Source: an uncultured Brachyspira sp.
Lineage (GTDB): Bacteria > Spirochaetota > Brachyspiria > Brachyspirales > Brachyspiraceae
DNA length: 64,000 bases
Direction: 5' to 3'
Assembly (NCBI RefSeq): GCF_944390845.1
Contig: NZ_CALXRM010000002.1
Coordinates: forward strand, 31,804-95,803
Part shown: one piece after another, positions 10,256 through 16,672 of the stretch
Numbering within the stretch: position 1 is the stretch's first letter
Layout: each line of letters begins with the position of its first letter
The notes under the pieces: generated by a model
Database searches by the model: none
The model's input: the letters and a program-made list of their open reading frames with translations, nothing else
What the model was told of the DNA's origin: nothing
Translations under genes and position numbers: made by a program

Positions 10256-10810
10256 TTATTTTATAAAAGGTATTAATAATGAATTAGATAATTCTTCATT
10301 AGAACAATTTAAATATTTTACTAACTCTAAAGCAAAAAATACTGTAGTAGCAGGACCTTTAGAAGTGATTACATTGTCATTGCAAACAACTATATCTTTT
10401 TCTACATATTCTCCGCCTTTAACAGAACTTTCACAGCTAGGATAACAAGTATATTTTCCTGTTATAACTCCAGCTTCACCTAATACTATAGGAGAGGCAC
10501 AAATTGCTGATACTAATTTTTTATCTTCAAACATAGTTCTTATTTTATCTATTATTCTGATATCTGATTTCAAATTATTCATTCCGCCATATCCGCCTGG
10601 TAGTGCTATTGCATCAAAATCATAGTTCATAATTTTTTCTAAAGTAGCATCTGCTTTTATTGTGATATTATGTGCACCTTTTACTTCCAAATTGTCAGTT
10701 AAAGAAGCAGTAACAACTTCAATATTTGCTCTTCTTAAAACATCGATAATTGTTACAGCCTCAATTTCTTCAACACCTTCAGCTAATGGTACTAAAACTT
10801 TTTTTGACAT
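10256..10810 (-). CDS. DJ-1/PfpI family protein
   Basis: This 184-residue protein has the class I glutamine-amidotransferase-like fold of the DJ-1/ThiJ/PfpI superfamily. The conserved glutamate lies in LAEGVEEIEA and the reactive nucleophilic cysteine in SAICASP, with ALPGGYGG as the preceding loop. Members act as deglycases, chaperones or stress sensors; the precise activity is not predictable. It is preceded by AAGGAG before ATG at 10810. It lies between a TPR gene and a sugar nucleotidyltransferase gene on the same strand, with a 79-base gap to the latter's start. Confidence 0.92.
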   Translation of the reverse strand: MSKKVLVPLAEGVEEIEAVTIIDVLRRANIEVVTASLTDNLEVKGAHNITIKADATLEKIMNYDFDAIALPGGYGGMNNLKSDIRIIDKIRTMFEDKKLVSAICASPIVLGEAGVITGKYTCYPSCESSVKGGEYVEKDIVVCNDNVITSKGPATTVFFALELVKYLNCSNEELSNSLLIPFIK

Positions 10811-10894
10811 ATATTTGTCTCCTTTTATTTAATATATATATAATATTTCATATTTACACATATTGCAAGTTAATGTTTATATGTTATATATTTA

Positions 10895-11494
10895 TTATTG
10901 ATTATTTGTATTATTATTTAATTCTTCTATAGCTTTTTCGTAACCTAAATCAGCAGATTTTTTTAAACATTTATTGGCTTTTAGTAAATATTTATTTTTT
11001 ATTTCTTCATTTTCTTCTTTGCTATGATTGTAAAGGAAGGTATATAATTTGTATAAATCATAATAAGCTATATAGTCTTCTGAATTGAACTCTAATGTTT
11101 TCTTTAAGTATTTTATTGCTTTTTTGTATTTTTTATTTTTTCTATATGCTACTGACATTAAATAGTAAGCATCAGAATAAGCTTCATTTTTTGAAATAGA
11201 TTTTTCTAAATCTTCAATAGCTTTATCATAATTTTTCTGCTGAATATAAACTTCTGCTCTATAGTAATATGCATCGCTGTCATGCGGATATATTTCAATT
11301 GATTTATTATAAGTTTCTATTGCTTTGTCAAAATTTTGCATTTCATAATATACTCTTGCTAAATTATGATATGCATCTAAATTATCATTGTCTATTTCTA
11401 TTACTTTAAGTAAATCGTTAATAGCTTCTTCATATTTTAAGTTTTGTATATTGTTTAAAGCACTGTAAAAATATTTATTTTCTTCACTAATCAT
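10895..11494 (-). CDS. Tetratricopeptide repeat protein
   Basis: The 199-residue protein consists of about four TPR units of 34 residues, with the usual pattern (AYHNLARVYYEM, AYYYRAEVYIQQ, AYYLMSVAYRKN) from residue 40 to 145, followed by a Sel1-like end (KCLKKSADLGYEKAIEEL). There is no signal peptide, so it is probably a cytoplasmic scaffold. AGGATATT lies just before ATG at 11494. The partner is unknown. Brachyspira genomes are known to be rich in TPR proteins. Confidence 0.88.
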   Translation of the reverse strand: MISEENKYFYSALNNIQNLKYEEAINDLLKVIEIDNDNLDAYHNLARVYYEMQNFDKAIETYNKSIEIYPHDSDAYYYRAEVYIQQKNYDKAIEDLEKSISKNEAYSDAYYLMSVAYRKNKKYKKAIKYLKKTLEFNSEDYIAYYDLYKLYTFLYNHSKEENEEIKNKYLLKANKCLKKSADLGYEKAIEELNNNTNNQ

Positions 11495-11702
11495 ATAATA
11501 TCCTAATTTTATATATTAGGATATTATATATTAAAAATATTTTTTATCAAAATTATTTTTTATTTGTATATATGTACATTATTATGAATAAAATTTGTTC
11601 AATTTTCTTCTATAATATAGTAGATAAAAGGAATATATATAATAAAATCACTTATATAATTATAACTATAGAATAAGCAGTGCTTTATACCAATTTTCAC
11701 TT

Positions 11703-12014
11703 TTATAAATTTTCTTTTAAAATATTTACTATTGTTTCTGTATTAAGAACTTTTCCGTATGATATCAGTTTATCGTTTACTATAAATGCAGGTAAAGTCA
11801 TTACACCATAATATGACATAAGTGCCTTGTTGTCAGTGTATTTTATAGATGAATCTGAATCTAATTCCAATATTGCTTTTCTTAAATTATCAAGCATATT
11901 TAGAGAATTATCATCATCTCCTCCTAAAAGAATTATTTGTTCTGTTTCTCTTTCCTCATCACCGTAAGGATCAGGAGAACAGCCTCAGCCAAATTCGATA
12001 ATATCTTTGCTCAT
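11703..12014 (-). CDS. Selenocysteine-containing thioredoxin-fold protein (UGC motif, no CxxC)
   Basis: Read from ATG at 12014 with UGA at 11987-11985 as selenocysteine, this gives 103 residues beginning MSKDIIEFGUGCSPD. The frame then continues without a stop to TAA. The C-terminal half (YYGVMTLPAFIVNDK, ISYGKVL) is clearly homologous to the next selenoprotein gene upstream (ASYGVMSTPGFVLDEK), a small thioredoxin with a cis-proline loop. The ordinary thioredoxin CxxC position is lost: GTGCANC in the paralogue is GGDDDNS here. The only redox pair is therefore the N-terminal U10-G-C12. Reading the UGA as a stop would leave a nine-codon ORF after a proper start (AGGAAG upstream). A weak promoter (TTGCTT, 17 bases, TATTAT) lies upstream. 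Confidence 0.8.
11942..11982 (-). promoter_or_regulatory. Possible SECIS stem-loop after the UGA of the 11703-12014 gene
   Basis: Downstream of the UGA, CTGTTCTC pairs with GAGAAACAG (one bulge), enclosing TCCT/AGGA and a small loop. The apical loop begins about 18 bases after the UGA, within the range usual for bacterial SECIS elements. Structure judged by eye only. Confidence 0.45.
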
Positions 12015-12034
12015 AATATTAATACTTCCTTAAT

Positions 12035-12068
12035 TTACTTGTTCATACATAATATAGGTATATCGAAA
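12035..12068 (-). promoter_or_regulatory. Possible promoter for the 11703-12014 selenoprotein gene
   Basis: On the minus strand TTGCTT is followed after 17 bases by TATTAT, about 25 bases before the AGGAAG site and the ATG at 12014. The match is moderate and the region is AT-rich. Confidence 0.35.
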
Positions 12069-12123
12069 AAAAAGCAAATTTATATTGAAATTAATATGAG
12101 ATTTATTAGTATATATATGATAT

Positions 12124-12166
12124 ATAAAAATACAGCTCTCTTATAATATATAAAAGAACTGTATTT
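12124..12166 (-). terminator. Terminator-like hairpin between the two selenoprotein genes
   Basis: AAATACAG and CTGTATTT pair with inner TCT/AGA and TT/AA pairs, and the minus strand continues with a T-run. It would end or attenuate the regulator-permease-thioredoxin transcript before the second selenoprotein gene. Confidence 0.6.
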
Positions 12167-12212
12167 ATAAAGAGGATAACCCCAATAGAAAAATTTATTA
12201 TGAAGTGAATTA

Positions 12213-12533
12213 TTATTTTATATTTTCTTTTAATAGATTAATGATTTCTTCTTTAGTAAGAACTTTTCCATAAGATAATACTTTCTCATCTAATACGAAA
12301 CCAGGTGTAGACATAACTCCATAAGAAGCTATTTGAGCCATATCCTGAACATGTCCTACTGTTAGATCAAGTCCCATTTCTTTTACAGCTTCCAAAGTAT
12401 TTTCTTCTAATTTTTTGCAGTTAGCACAGCCTGTTCCTAATATTTTTATTCTAGCATTGTTTGAATTTCCTTCAACTGAAGGTGCTGCTTTAGGTGCTCA
12501 GCCGCAGCTTGATTGTTTCTTTTTGAAAAACAT
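12213..12533 (-). CDS. Selenocysteine-containing thioredoxin-like protein (CGU extension plus CANC)
   Basis: From ATG at 12533 (AAGGAG upstream) with UGA at 12500-12498 read as selenocysteine, the product is 106 residues beginning MFFKKKQSSCGUAPKA. After a short linker comes a MTH895-type small thioredoxin: IKILGTGCANCKKLEENT with the CxxC at about residues 37-40, then the cis-proline loop STPGFV. The protein thus has two redox pairs, an N-terminal Cys-Gly-Sec and a canonical Cys-Ala-Asn-Cys. It follows the ArsR regulator and YraQ-type permease genes on the same strand (39 bases after the permease). NCBI family names for selenocysteine thioredoxins beside such permeases (SaoT) come to mind, from memory and unverified. 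A role in thiol chemistry of a metalloid or organometal is inference. Confidence 0.85.
12469..12482 (-). promoter_or_regulatory. Possible SECIS hairpin after the UGA of the Sec-thioredoxin gene
   Basis: CCTTC-AGTT-GAAGG forms a perfect 5-bp stem with an AGTT loop, 21-24 bases after the UGA at 12500-12498, the usual distance for a bacterial SECIS. The glutathione peroxidase gene at 34 kb has a stem with a very similar loop (AGTTG). Confidence 0.6.
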
Positions 12534-12572
12534 AATTTTCTCCTTAAAATTTTATATATTATTAATATTATA

Positions 12573-13577
12573 TCATACAAATAGAAAATAAAAATTATTA
12601 AATAAATAACCAATAATTATTATTCCTAAAGTTACTATACATACAAAGAAAATAAGAAGCGGTAATTTTACAACTTTTTTAAGCATAATCATAGATGGAA
12701 GCGATAATGCAGTAACTGACATCATAAATGCTAAAATAGTACCTATTCCTGCTCCTTTATAAAATAAACTTTCAGCTATAGGAAGTGTTCCGAATATATC
12801 GGCATACATTGGAATACCAACTAAAGAAGCTAAAGGCACAGAGTACCAATTATTTTTACCTAGTATAGTGTCTATCCATTCGGCCGGTATAACATTATGT
12901 ATAAATGCTCCTATTCCTACGCCTATAAATATATAAAGATAAACCTTTTTAATAGTTTGAAGCACTTGATTTTTTGAATATATCAATCTTTCTTTTTTTG
13001 TCATTTTAGCTATTTCTATATCAGCATTAGATTGAATATTTTTAACAAAGTCTTCCAAATATTTTTCCATTTTTAATTTGCCTATTACAGTACCGCCTAC
13101 AACAGCCAGTATTAAACCTACAACAACATAGGCTATAGCTATTTTCATTCCAAACACGCTTGATAAAAGTATTAAAGAAGCCAAATCAACAAGAGGTGAA
13201 GATATTAAAAAAGAGAAAGTCATTGATATTGGTATTCCAGCCGATGTAAAACCTATAAAAAGAGGTATTGAAGAACATGAACAAAAAGGCGTAACAGTTC
13301 CGAAAAGTGCCGCTAATATATTTGCTGATATTCCATTAAATCTGCTTAATATTTTTTTAGTTCTCTCTGGAGGAAAGTAACTTTGAATATATGATATACA
13401 GAATATAAGTACTGATAGAAGTACAAATATTTTTATAACATCATAAATAAAAAATTGTATTACTCCTTTCATAGTGTCTGATAATGAAAAATTACTTAAT
13501 ATATTTCCTATTAATGTATTAAGCCATTTCATTGATATAATTTGATCTTGTATAAAAATAAATATTGATTTTATCAT
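12573..13577 (-). CDS. Permease of the YraQ/UPF0718 (DUF318) family
   Basis: The 334-residue protein has about eight to nine transmembrane helices. The family signature PFCSCSSIPLFIGF (Cys99 and Cys101) lies at the end of a helix, and the second half repeats a related pattern (SLVGIPMYADIFGTLPIAESL). YraQ-type permeases are found in metalloid and thiol-metal resistance operons; the conserved cysteines may bind the substrate. The gene is 20 bases downstream of an ArsR regulator with arsenic-type cysteines and 39 bases upstream of a selenocysteine thioredoxin gene, all in one direction. Efflux of an arsenic- or organometal-type compound is likely but inferred. AAGGATAAAA precedes ATG at 13577. 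Confidence 0.88.
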   Translation of the reverse strand: MIKSIFIFIQDQIISMKWLNTLIGNILSNFSLSDTMKGVIQFFIYDVIKIFVLLSVLIFCISYIQSYFPPERTKKILSRFNGISANILAALFGTVTPFCSCSSIPLFIGFTSAGIPISMTFSFLISSPLVDLASLILLSSVFGMKIAIAYVVVGLILAVVGGTVIGKLKMEKYLEDFVKNIQSNADIEIAKMTKKERLIYSKNQVLQTIKKVYLYIFIGVGIGAFIHNVIPAEWIDTILGKNNWYSVPLASLVGIPMYADIFGTLPIAESLFYKGAGIGTILAFMMSVTALSLPSMIMLKKVVKLPLLIFFVCIVTLGIIIIGYLFNNFYFLFV

Positions 13578-13597
13578 TTTTATTTATCCTTAAATAA

Positions 13598-13918
13598 TTA
13601 TTCTTCTTGGCATTTTCTTCTGCTTTCAGCATTTTTATCTGATACTATAGTTGTATAGTAATTTAATAATTTTTCAGCATTCTTTATTCCGTCAGGATTA
13701 AAACTATAGTATGTCCATTTACCTTCTTTTCTTCCTATTACTATATTGGAATCACAAAGTATTTTCATATGATGAGATAATGTAGATTGTACTATTTGCA
13801 ATTCTTCTAAAAGTTTGCATGCACATATCTCCCCATCTTTAATCATTTCAAGTATTTTTAATCTATTTTCATCGCATAATGCTTTAAAAACAATTGCATC
13901 ATTTTTGTAATCCTGCAT
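13598..13918 (-). CDS. ArsR-family transcriptional repressor
   Basis: The 106-residue protein is a winged-helix regulator of the ArsR/SmtB family. Cys32 and Cys34 in GEICACKLLEEL lie at the alpha-3 position that binds As(III) in the E. coli ArsR motif ELCVCDL. The recognition helix (VQSTLSHHMKIL) and the wing (GRKEGKWTYYSF) are typical. Binding of a thiophilic metal or metalloid would release it from DNA. Its own promoter overlaps ATCGAT-rich repeats at 13941-13982, so it probably represses itself and the permease and selenoprotein genes downstream. AGGAG precedes ATG at 13918. Confidence 0.93.
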   Translation of the reverse strand: MQDYKNDAIVFKALCDENRLKILEMIKDGEICACKLLEELQIVQSTLSHHMKILCDSNIVIGRKEGKWTYYSFNPDGIKNAEKLLNYYTTIVSDKNAESRRKCQEE

Positions 13919-13940
13919 TTAAGCTCCTAATTTTTTATAA

Positions 13941-13989
13941 ATCGAAATATATCGATGTTTAGTATAATAGATATATCGATAATTGTCAA
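13941..13989 (-). promoter_or_regulatory. Promoter and operator of the ArsR-permease-selenoprotein cassette
   Basis: On the minus strand TTGACA (13989-13984) is followed after exactly 17 bases by TATACT (13966-13961), a near-consensus sigma-70 promoter. The motif ATCGATATAT occurs twice as a direct repeat, once in the spacer and once just after the -10 box, the latter inside an ATCGA/TCGAT inverted repeat (13941-13956). This is a fitting ArsR operator layout. Confidence 0.75.
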
Positions 13990-14080
13990 TGTGTTTTTTA
14001 TGATTTTTATTATTTTATTGAAATAAAGCCGTATAATGATATAATTGATGCAATTAATTAAACGGGGGATTTTATTAAAA

Positions 14081-15106
14081 ATGCAAGTTAAAAATTTTGG
14101 ACATGGTTATCTTTTATATGAATTAAGAAATAAAAATGATATGGTATTAAAGCTTACAGATATTGGGGCATCAATAGCTGGAGTATTTTTTAAAGATAAA
14201 AACGGAAAAGAAATTCAAGTATCATTTGGAAGTGATGATTATTCATTTTATTTAGAGCCTCATGATTATATAGGTGCTTCTGTTGGAAGAGTTGCAAACA
14301 GAACAATAAATGCTGAGTTTACATTAGATGGAAAAACTTATAAATTGCCTAAAAATGACGGAGGAAAACATCATTTGCATGGAGGAGTTGAAGGAATATC
14401 TTTTAAAAAATTTGATTCTAAAGTTTTAGATGATCATTCTGTATTATTTTCTTATAGCTCAAATGACGGAGATGAGGGATATCCTGGAAATGCTGATATA
14501 GATATAACATATACTTTAACAGATGATAATGAAATAGTAATGGAATATTTTGTAGCTGTTAATGCTCCTACACCTATAAACCTAACAAATCATGCTTATT
14601 GGAATCTTGATGGGGAAGGTGTCATATATGATCATGATTTATTTATAGATTCTTCATTCTATTTGCCTGTAACAGAAGAATGTGTTTCTACTGGAGAAAT
14701 TTTGAAAACAGAGAATACTCCTTTTGATTTTACTAAAACAAAAAAAATAGGTTCTGATATTGAAAAAGCAAATGGATATGATAATTGCTTTATTTTCAAT
14801 GAAAAAAATATATTGTCAAATATTTGTGAGGAAGATAATTTAAATAAATTAAGAGCTTCTTGTCATAGTGATAAAACAGGTATAACTTTAGAACTATATA
14901 CTACAAAACCTGCTATGCATTTTTATTCAGGAAATATGTTAAATGATAGAAAGGTTAGAAATACAGTTTTGAATAAGCATAATGCTTTTTGTTTTGAAAC
15001 AGAATTTTTACCTGGTGCTATGAATTTTCCTCATTTTCCAAGTATAATATTTGATGCTGATAAAGATTATAATGAAAAAACAATATATAAATTGTCATTA
15101 AAATAA
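14081..15106 (+). CDS. galM: Aldose 1-epimerase
   Basis: The 341-residue enzyme interconverts alpha and beta anomers of galactose and other aldoses. The HHLHGG segment, the catalytic histidine in NLTNHAYWNLDG and the catalytic glutamate in FCFETEFLPGAMN are all present. ATG at 14081 gives the standard N-terminus and follows a GGGGG run at 14064-14068; upstream in-frame ATG and TTG codons at 14045-14048 would add 11-12 residues and lack a better site. It is transcribed divergently from the ArsR cassette. A methyltransferase gene follows after 42 bases. It may serve the same galactoside use as the GH35 enzyme at 27 kb. Confidence 0.93.
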   Translation: MQVKNFGHGYLLYELRNKNDMVLKLTDIGASIAGVFFKDKNGKEIQVSFGSDDYSFYLEPHDYIGASVGRVANRTINAEFTLDGKTYKLPKNDGGKHHLHGGVEGISFKKFDSKVLDDHSVLFSYSSNDGDEGYPGNADIDITYTLTDDNEIVMEYFVAVNAPTPINLTNHAYWNLDGEGVIYDHDLFIDSSFYLPVTEECVSTGEILKTENTPFDFTKTKKIGSDIEKANGYDNCFIFNEKNILSNICEEDNLNKLRASCHSDKTGITLELYTTKPAMHFYSGNMLNDRKVRNTVLNKHNAFCFETEFLPGAMNFPHFPSIIFDADKDYNEKTIYKLSLK

Positions 15107-15148
15107 TGATAAAGATAAAAAGAAAAAATATTTTCGGAAATGGTGTTT

Positions 15149-15784
15149 ATGAACGATAAAAAATCAATAATAATAGAGCATTATATAGAAAGAGTTAAAG
15201 ATTTTAATATACCAGAATATAAGGTTTTAGACTGGGAATCTCAAGAGGCTCAGGAGATGAGGTTTAAAACCTTATTAGAACATTTTGATATAAGAAAATC
15301 TGTTTTACTTGATGTGGGATCTGGTCTTGGTCACTTAGCTGAATATATAGATAAAAGAAATATAGATGTGTATTATATTGGAATAGATATAATGCCGGAA
15401 ATGATTGAAAGGGCAAAGCAAAAAGCTTTTAAAAATATTAATCCTCAGTTTATGACTTTAGATTTCTTTAAAAATTCTGATATAGAAGATGATTTTGATT
15501 ATATATATTCTTCCGGAATATTTAATCTTAATCTTGGAAACAATGATGAATTTTTAAAAAACGCTATTAAAGATTTTTTAATTGCAGCAAGAAAAGGTGT
15601 ATGTTTTAATTTGCTTGATATTTCTTGCAAAGAAAAATATGGCGATAAATATTATTATTATCAAAAAGACGAGGTATTGAAAATTGTGAATGATATAATA
15701 AATCAGTTAAATATAAAATGCAGCATTCGTATATCTGATGAATATTTGAGTAATGATTTTTCTGTATTTATAGATATATTATGA
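15149..15784 (+). CDS. Class I SAM-dependent methyltransferase
   Basis: The 211-residue protein carries the SAM-binding motif I LLDVGSGLGHLAEYI near residue 54, followed by the acidic loop YYIGIDIMPEMIERAK and a motif near DYIYSSGIFNL. The substrate is unknown. An in-frame ATG at 15140 is possible, but ATG at 15149 has GGAAA at a better distance. It follows galM after 42 bases and may share its transcript. Confidence 0.8.
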   Translation: MNDKKSIIIEHYIERVKDFNIPEYKVLDWESQEAQEMRFKTLLEHFDIRKSVLLDVGSGLGHLAEYIDKRNIDVYYIGIDIMPEMIERAKQKAFKNINPQFMTLDFFKNSDIEDDFDYIYSSGIFNLNLGNNDEFLKNAIKDFLIAARKGVCFNLLDISCKEKYGDKYYYYQKDEVLKIVNDIINQLNIKCSIRISDEYLSNDFSVFIDIL

Positions 15785-15834
15785 TTTATTAATTATTTTT
15801 GATAAATAAAAATATTTTACAATTATGAGTTTTT

Positions 15835-15881
15835 GTAGTGTTAAATTACAATAAATCGTAAATTTTGTAATTTAATACTAC
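15835..15881. repeat. Long inverted repeat in the rubrerythrin-like gene leader
   Basis: A 16-base arm at 15835-15850 (GTAGTGTTAAATTACA) pairs with 15866-15881 with one G-T wobble across a 15-base loop. No T-run follows, so it is not an obvious terminator. It lies between the methyltransferase gene and the palindromic operator of the rubrerythrin-like gene. Confidence 0.7.
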
Positions 15882-15939
15882 TATATTATGTGTTTTTATC
15901 ATGTTATTGTATAATAATTTTACTTTTCTTCGTTTTTTT

Positions 15940-15958
15940 TAGTTATAATTTATAACTA
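15940..15958. promoter_or_regulatory. Perfect 19-bp palindrome, Fur/PerR-like operator
   Basis: TAGTTATAATTTATAACTA is a perfect palindrome with the 7-1-7 core GTTATAA-T-TTATAAC, close in form to PerR boxes (TTATAAT-N-ATTATAA). It contains a TATAAT -10-like element and ends 10 bases before the GGAGG of the rubrerythrin-like gene, so binding would block transcription. The regulator is inferred. Confidence 0.55.
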
Positions 15959-15979
15959 GATAATTATGGAGGAAATTAC

Positions 15980-16585
15980 ATGGTTAAAAAAATATTAATT
16001 ATTGCACTTTTTTCAATATTTGCTTCGTTTTTAAATGCTCAAACAGTTCAAAATACTTTGGAAGCTGTGTCTTTTGCTTATAGTAATGAAATTAATTCTT
16101 CTTTTGGCTATGCTCAATATTCTATGTTTTCAAAGAATCCTAGTGTATCTGCTTTATTTAAAGTAATTTCTGATTCTAAATCTATACATGCAAATATGTT
16201 ATATAATACAGCTTTTCAATTAAAAATAACTGATAAGATTTTGAAATCAAAAGTTCAGGAACCTTCAAAAAGTTCTGATTTAGATAATTTGAAAAATGCA
16301 GTTTCAATAAGTTCTTATGAATATGGTAAAATGTATCCGGCTTTATTAAAAGTTGTTAATAGAGAAAAGCAAAAAGAAATGGCAAGTGTAATGAGCCAAA
16401 TAGCAAAAATGGAAAAGTCTAATTATTCTTTACTTAATAAAGCTATGAACAATTTAAAAAATGATAAACCATTAACAGAAAAATATTATTTATGTGAGAA
16501 TTGCGGTTATGTTGTTGCTGGTAAAGCACCAAGTAAATGTTCTATATGCGGAAAAAGTCAAAATGCATTTAATGAATATAAATAA
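15980..16585 (+). CDS. Exported rubrerythrin-like protein
   Basis: The 201-residue protein starts with a signal peptide (residues 1-20, ending FLNAQ), so it is predicted to work outside the cytoplasm, unlike ordinary rubrerythrins. A four-helix ferritin-like domain covers about residues 24-150. The C-terminus has a rubredoxin-like site with CENCGY and CSICGK. Some diiron positions are kept (NEINSSF, SYEYGK, MEKSNY, and the His of SIHANM), but the first residue of the helix-B ExxH motif is Lys and the second acidic or His positions of helices C and D are replaced. A classical diiron centre is therefore doubtful. GGAGG precedes ATG at 15980, just after a PerR-like palindrome. Confidence 0.85.
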   Translation: MVKKILIIALFSIFASFLNAQTVQNTLEAVSFAYSNEINSSFGYAQYSMFSKNPSVSALFKVISDSKSIHANMLYNTAFQLKITDKILKSKVQEPSKSSDLDNLKNAVSISSYEYGKMYPALLKVVNREKQKEMASVMSQIAKMEKSNYSLLNKAMNNLKNDKPLTEKYYLCENCGYVVAGKAPSKCSICGKSQNAFNEYK

Positions 16586-16611
16586 TTAAATAAATAAAAA
16601 TTAAGTGTAAA

Positions 16612-16651
16612 AAATAAAGGCCCGCAATTTATTTGTGAGTCTTTATTTTTA
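16612..16651. terminator. Bidirectional terminator between convergent genes
   Basis: AATAAAG at the left pairs with CTTTATT at the right around a partly paired GC-rich middle, with T and A tracts on both sides. Confidence 0.65.
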
Positions 16652-16672
16652 TTAATATACAATTATAACAAA

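Noticed and set aside
11703..12533. Two genes that look like pseudogenes broken by UGA
   Set aside because: The UGA falls in a redox motif in each, the upstream frame is intact with a good start, and nothing else is damaged; selenocysteine explains both.
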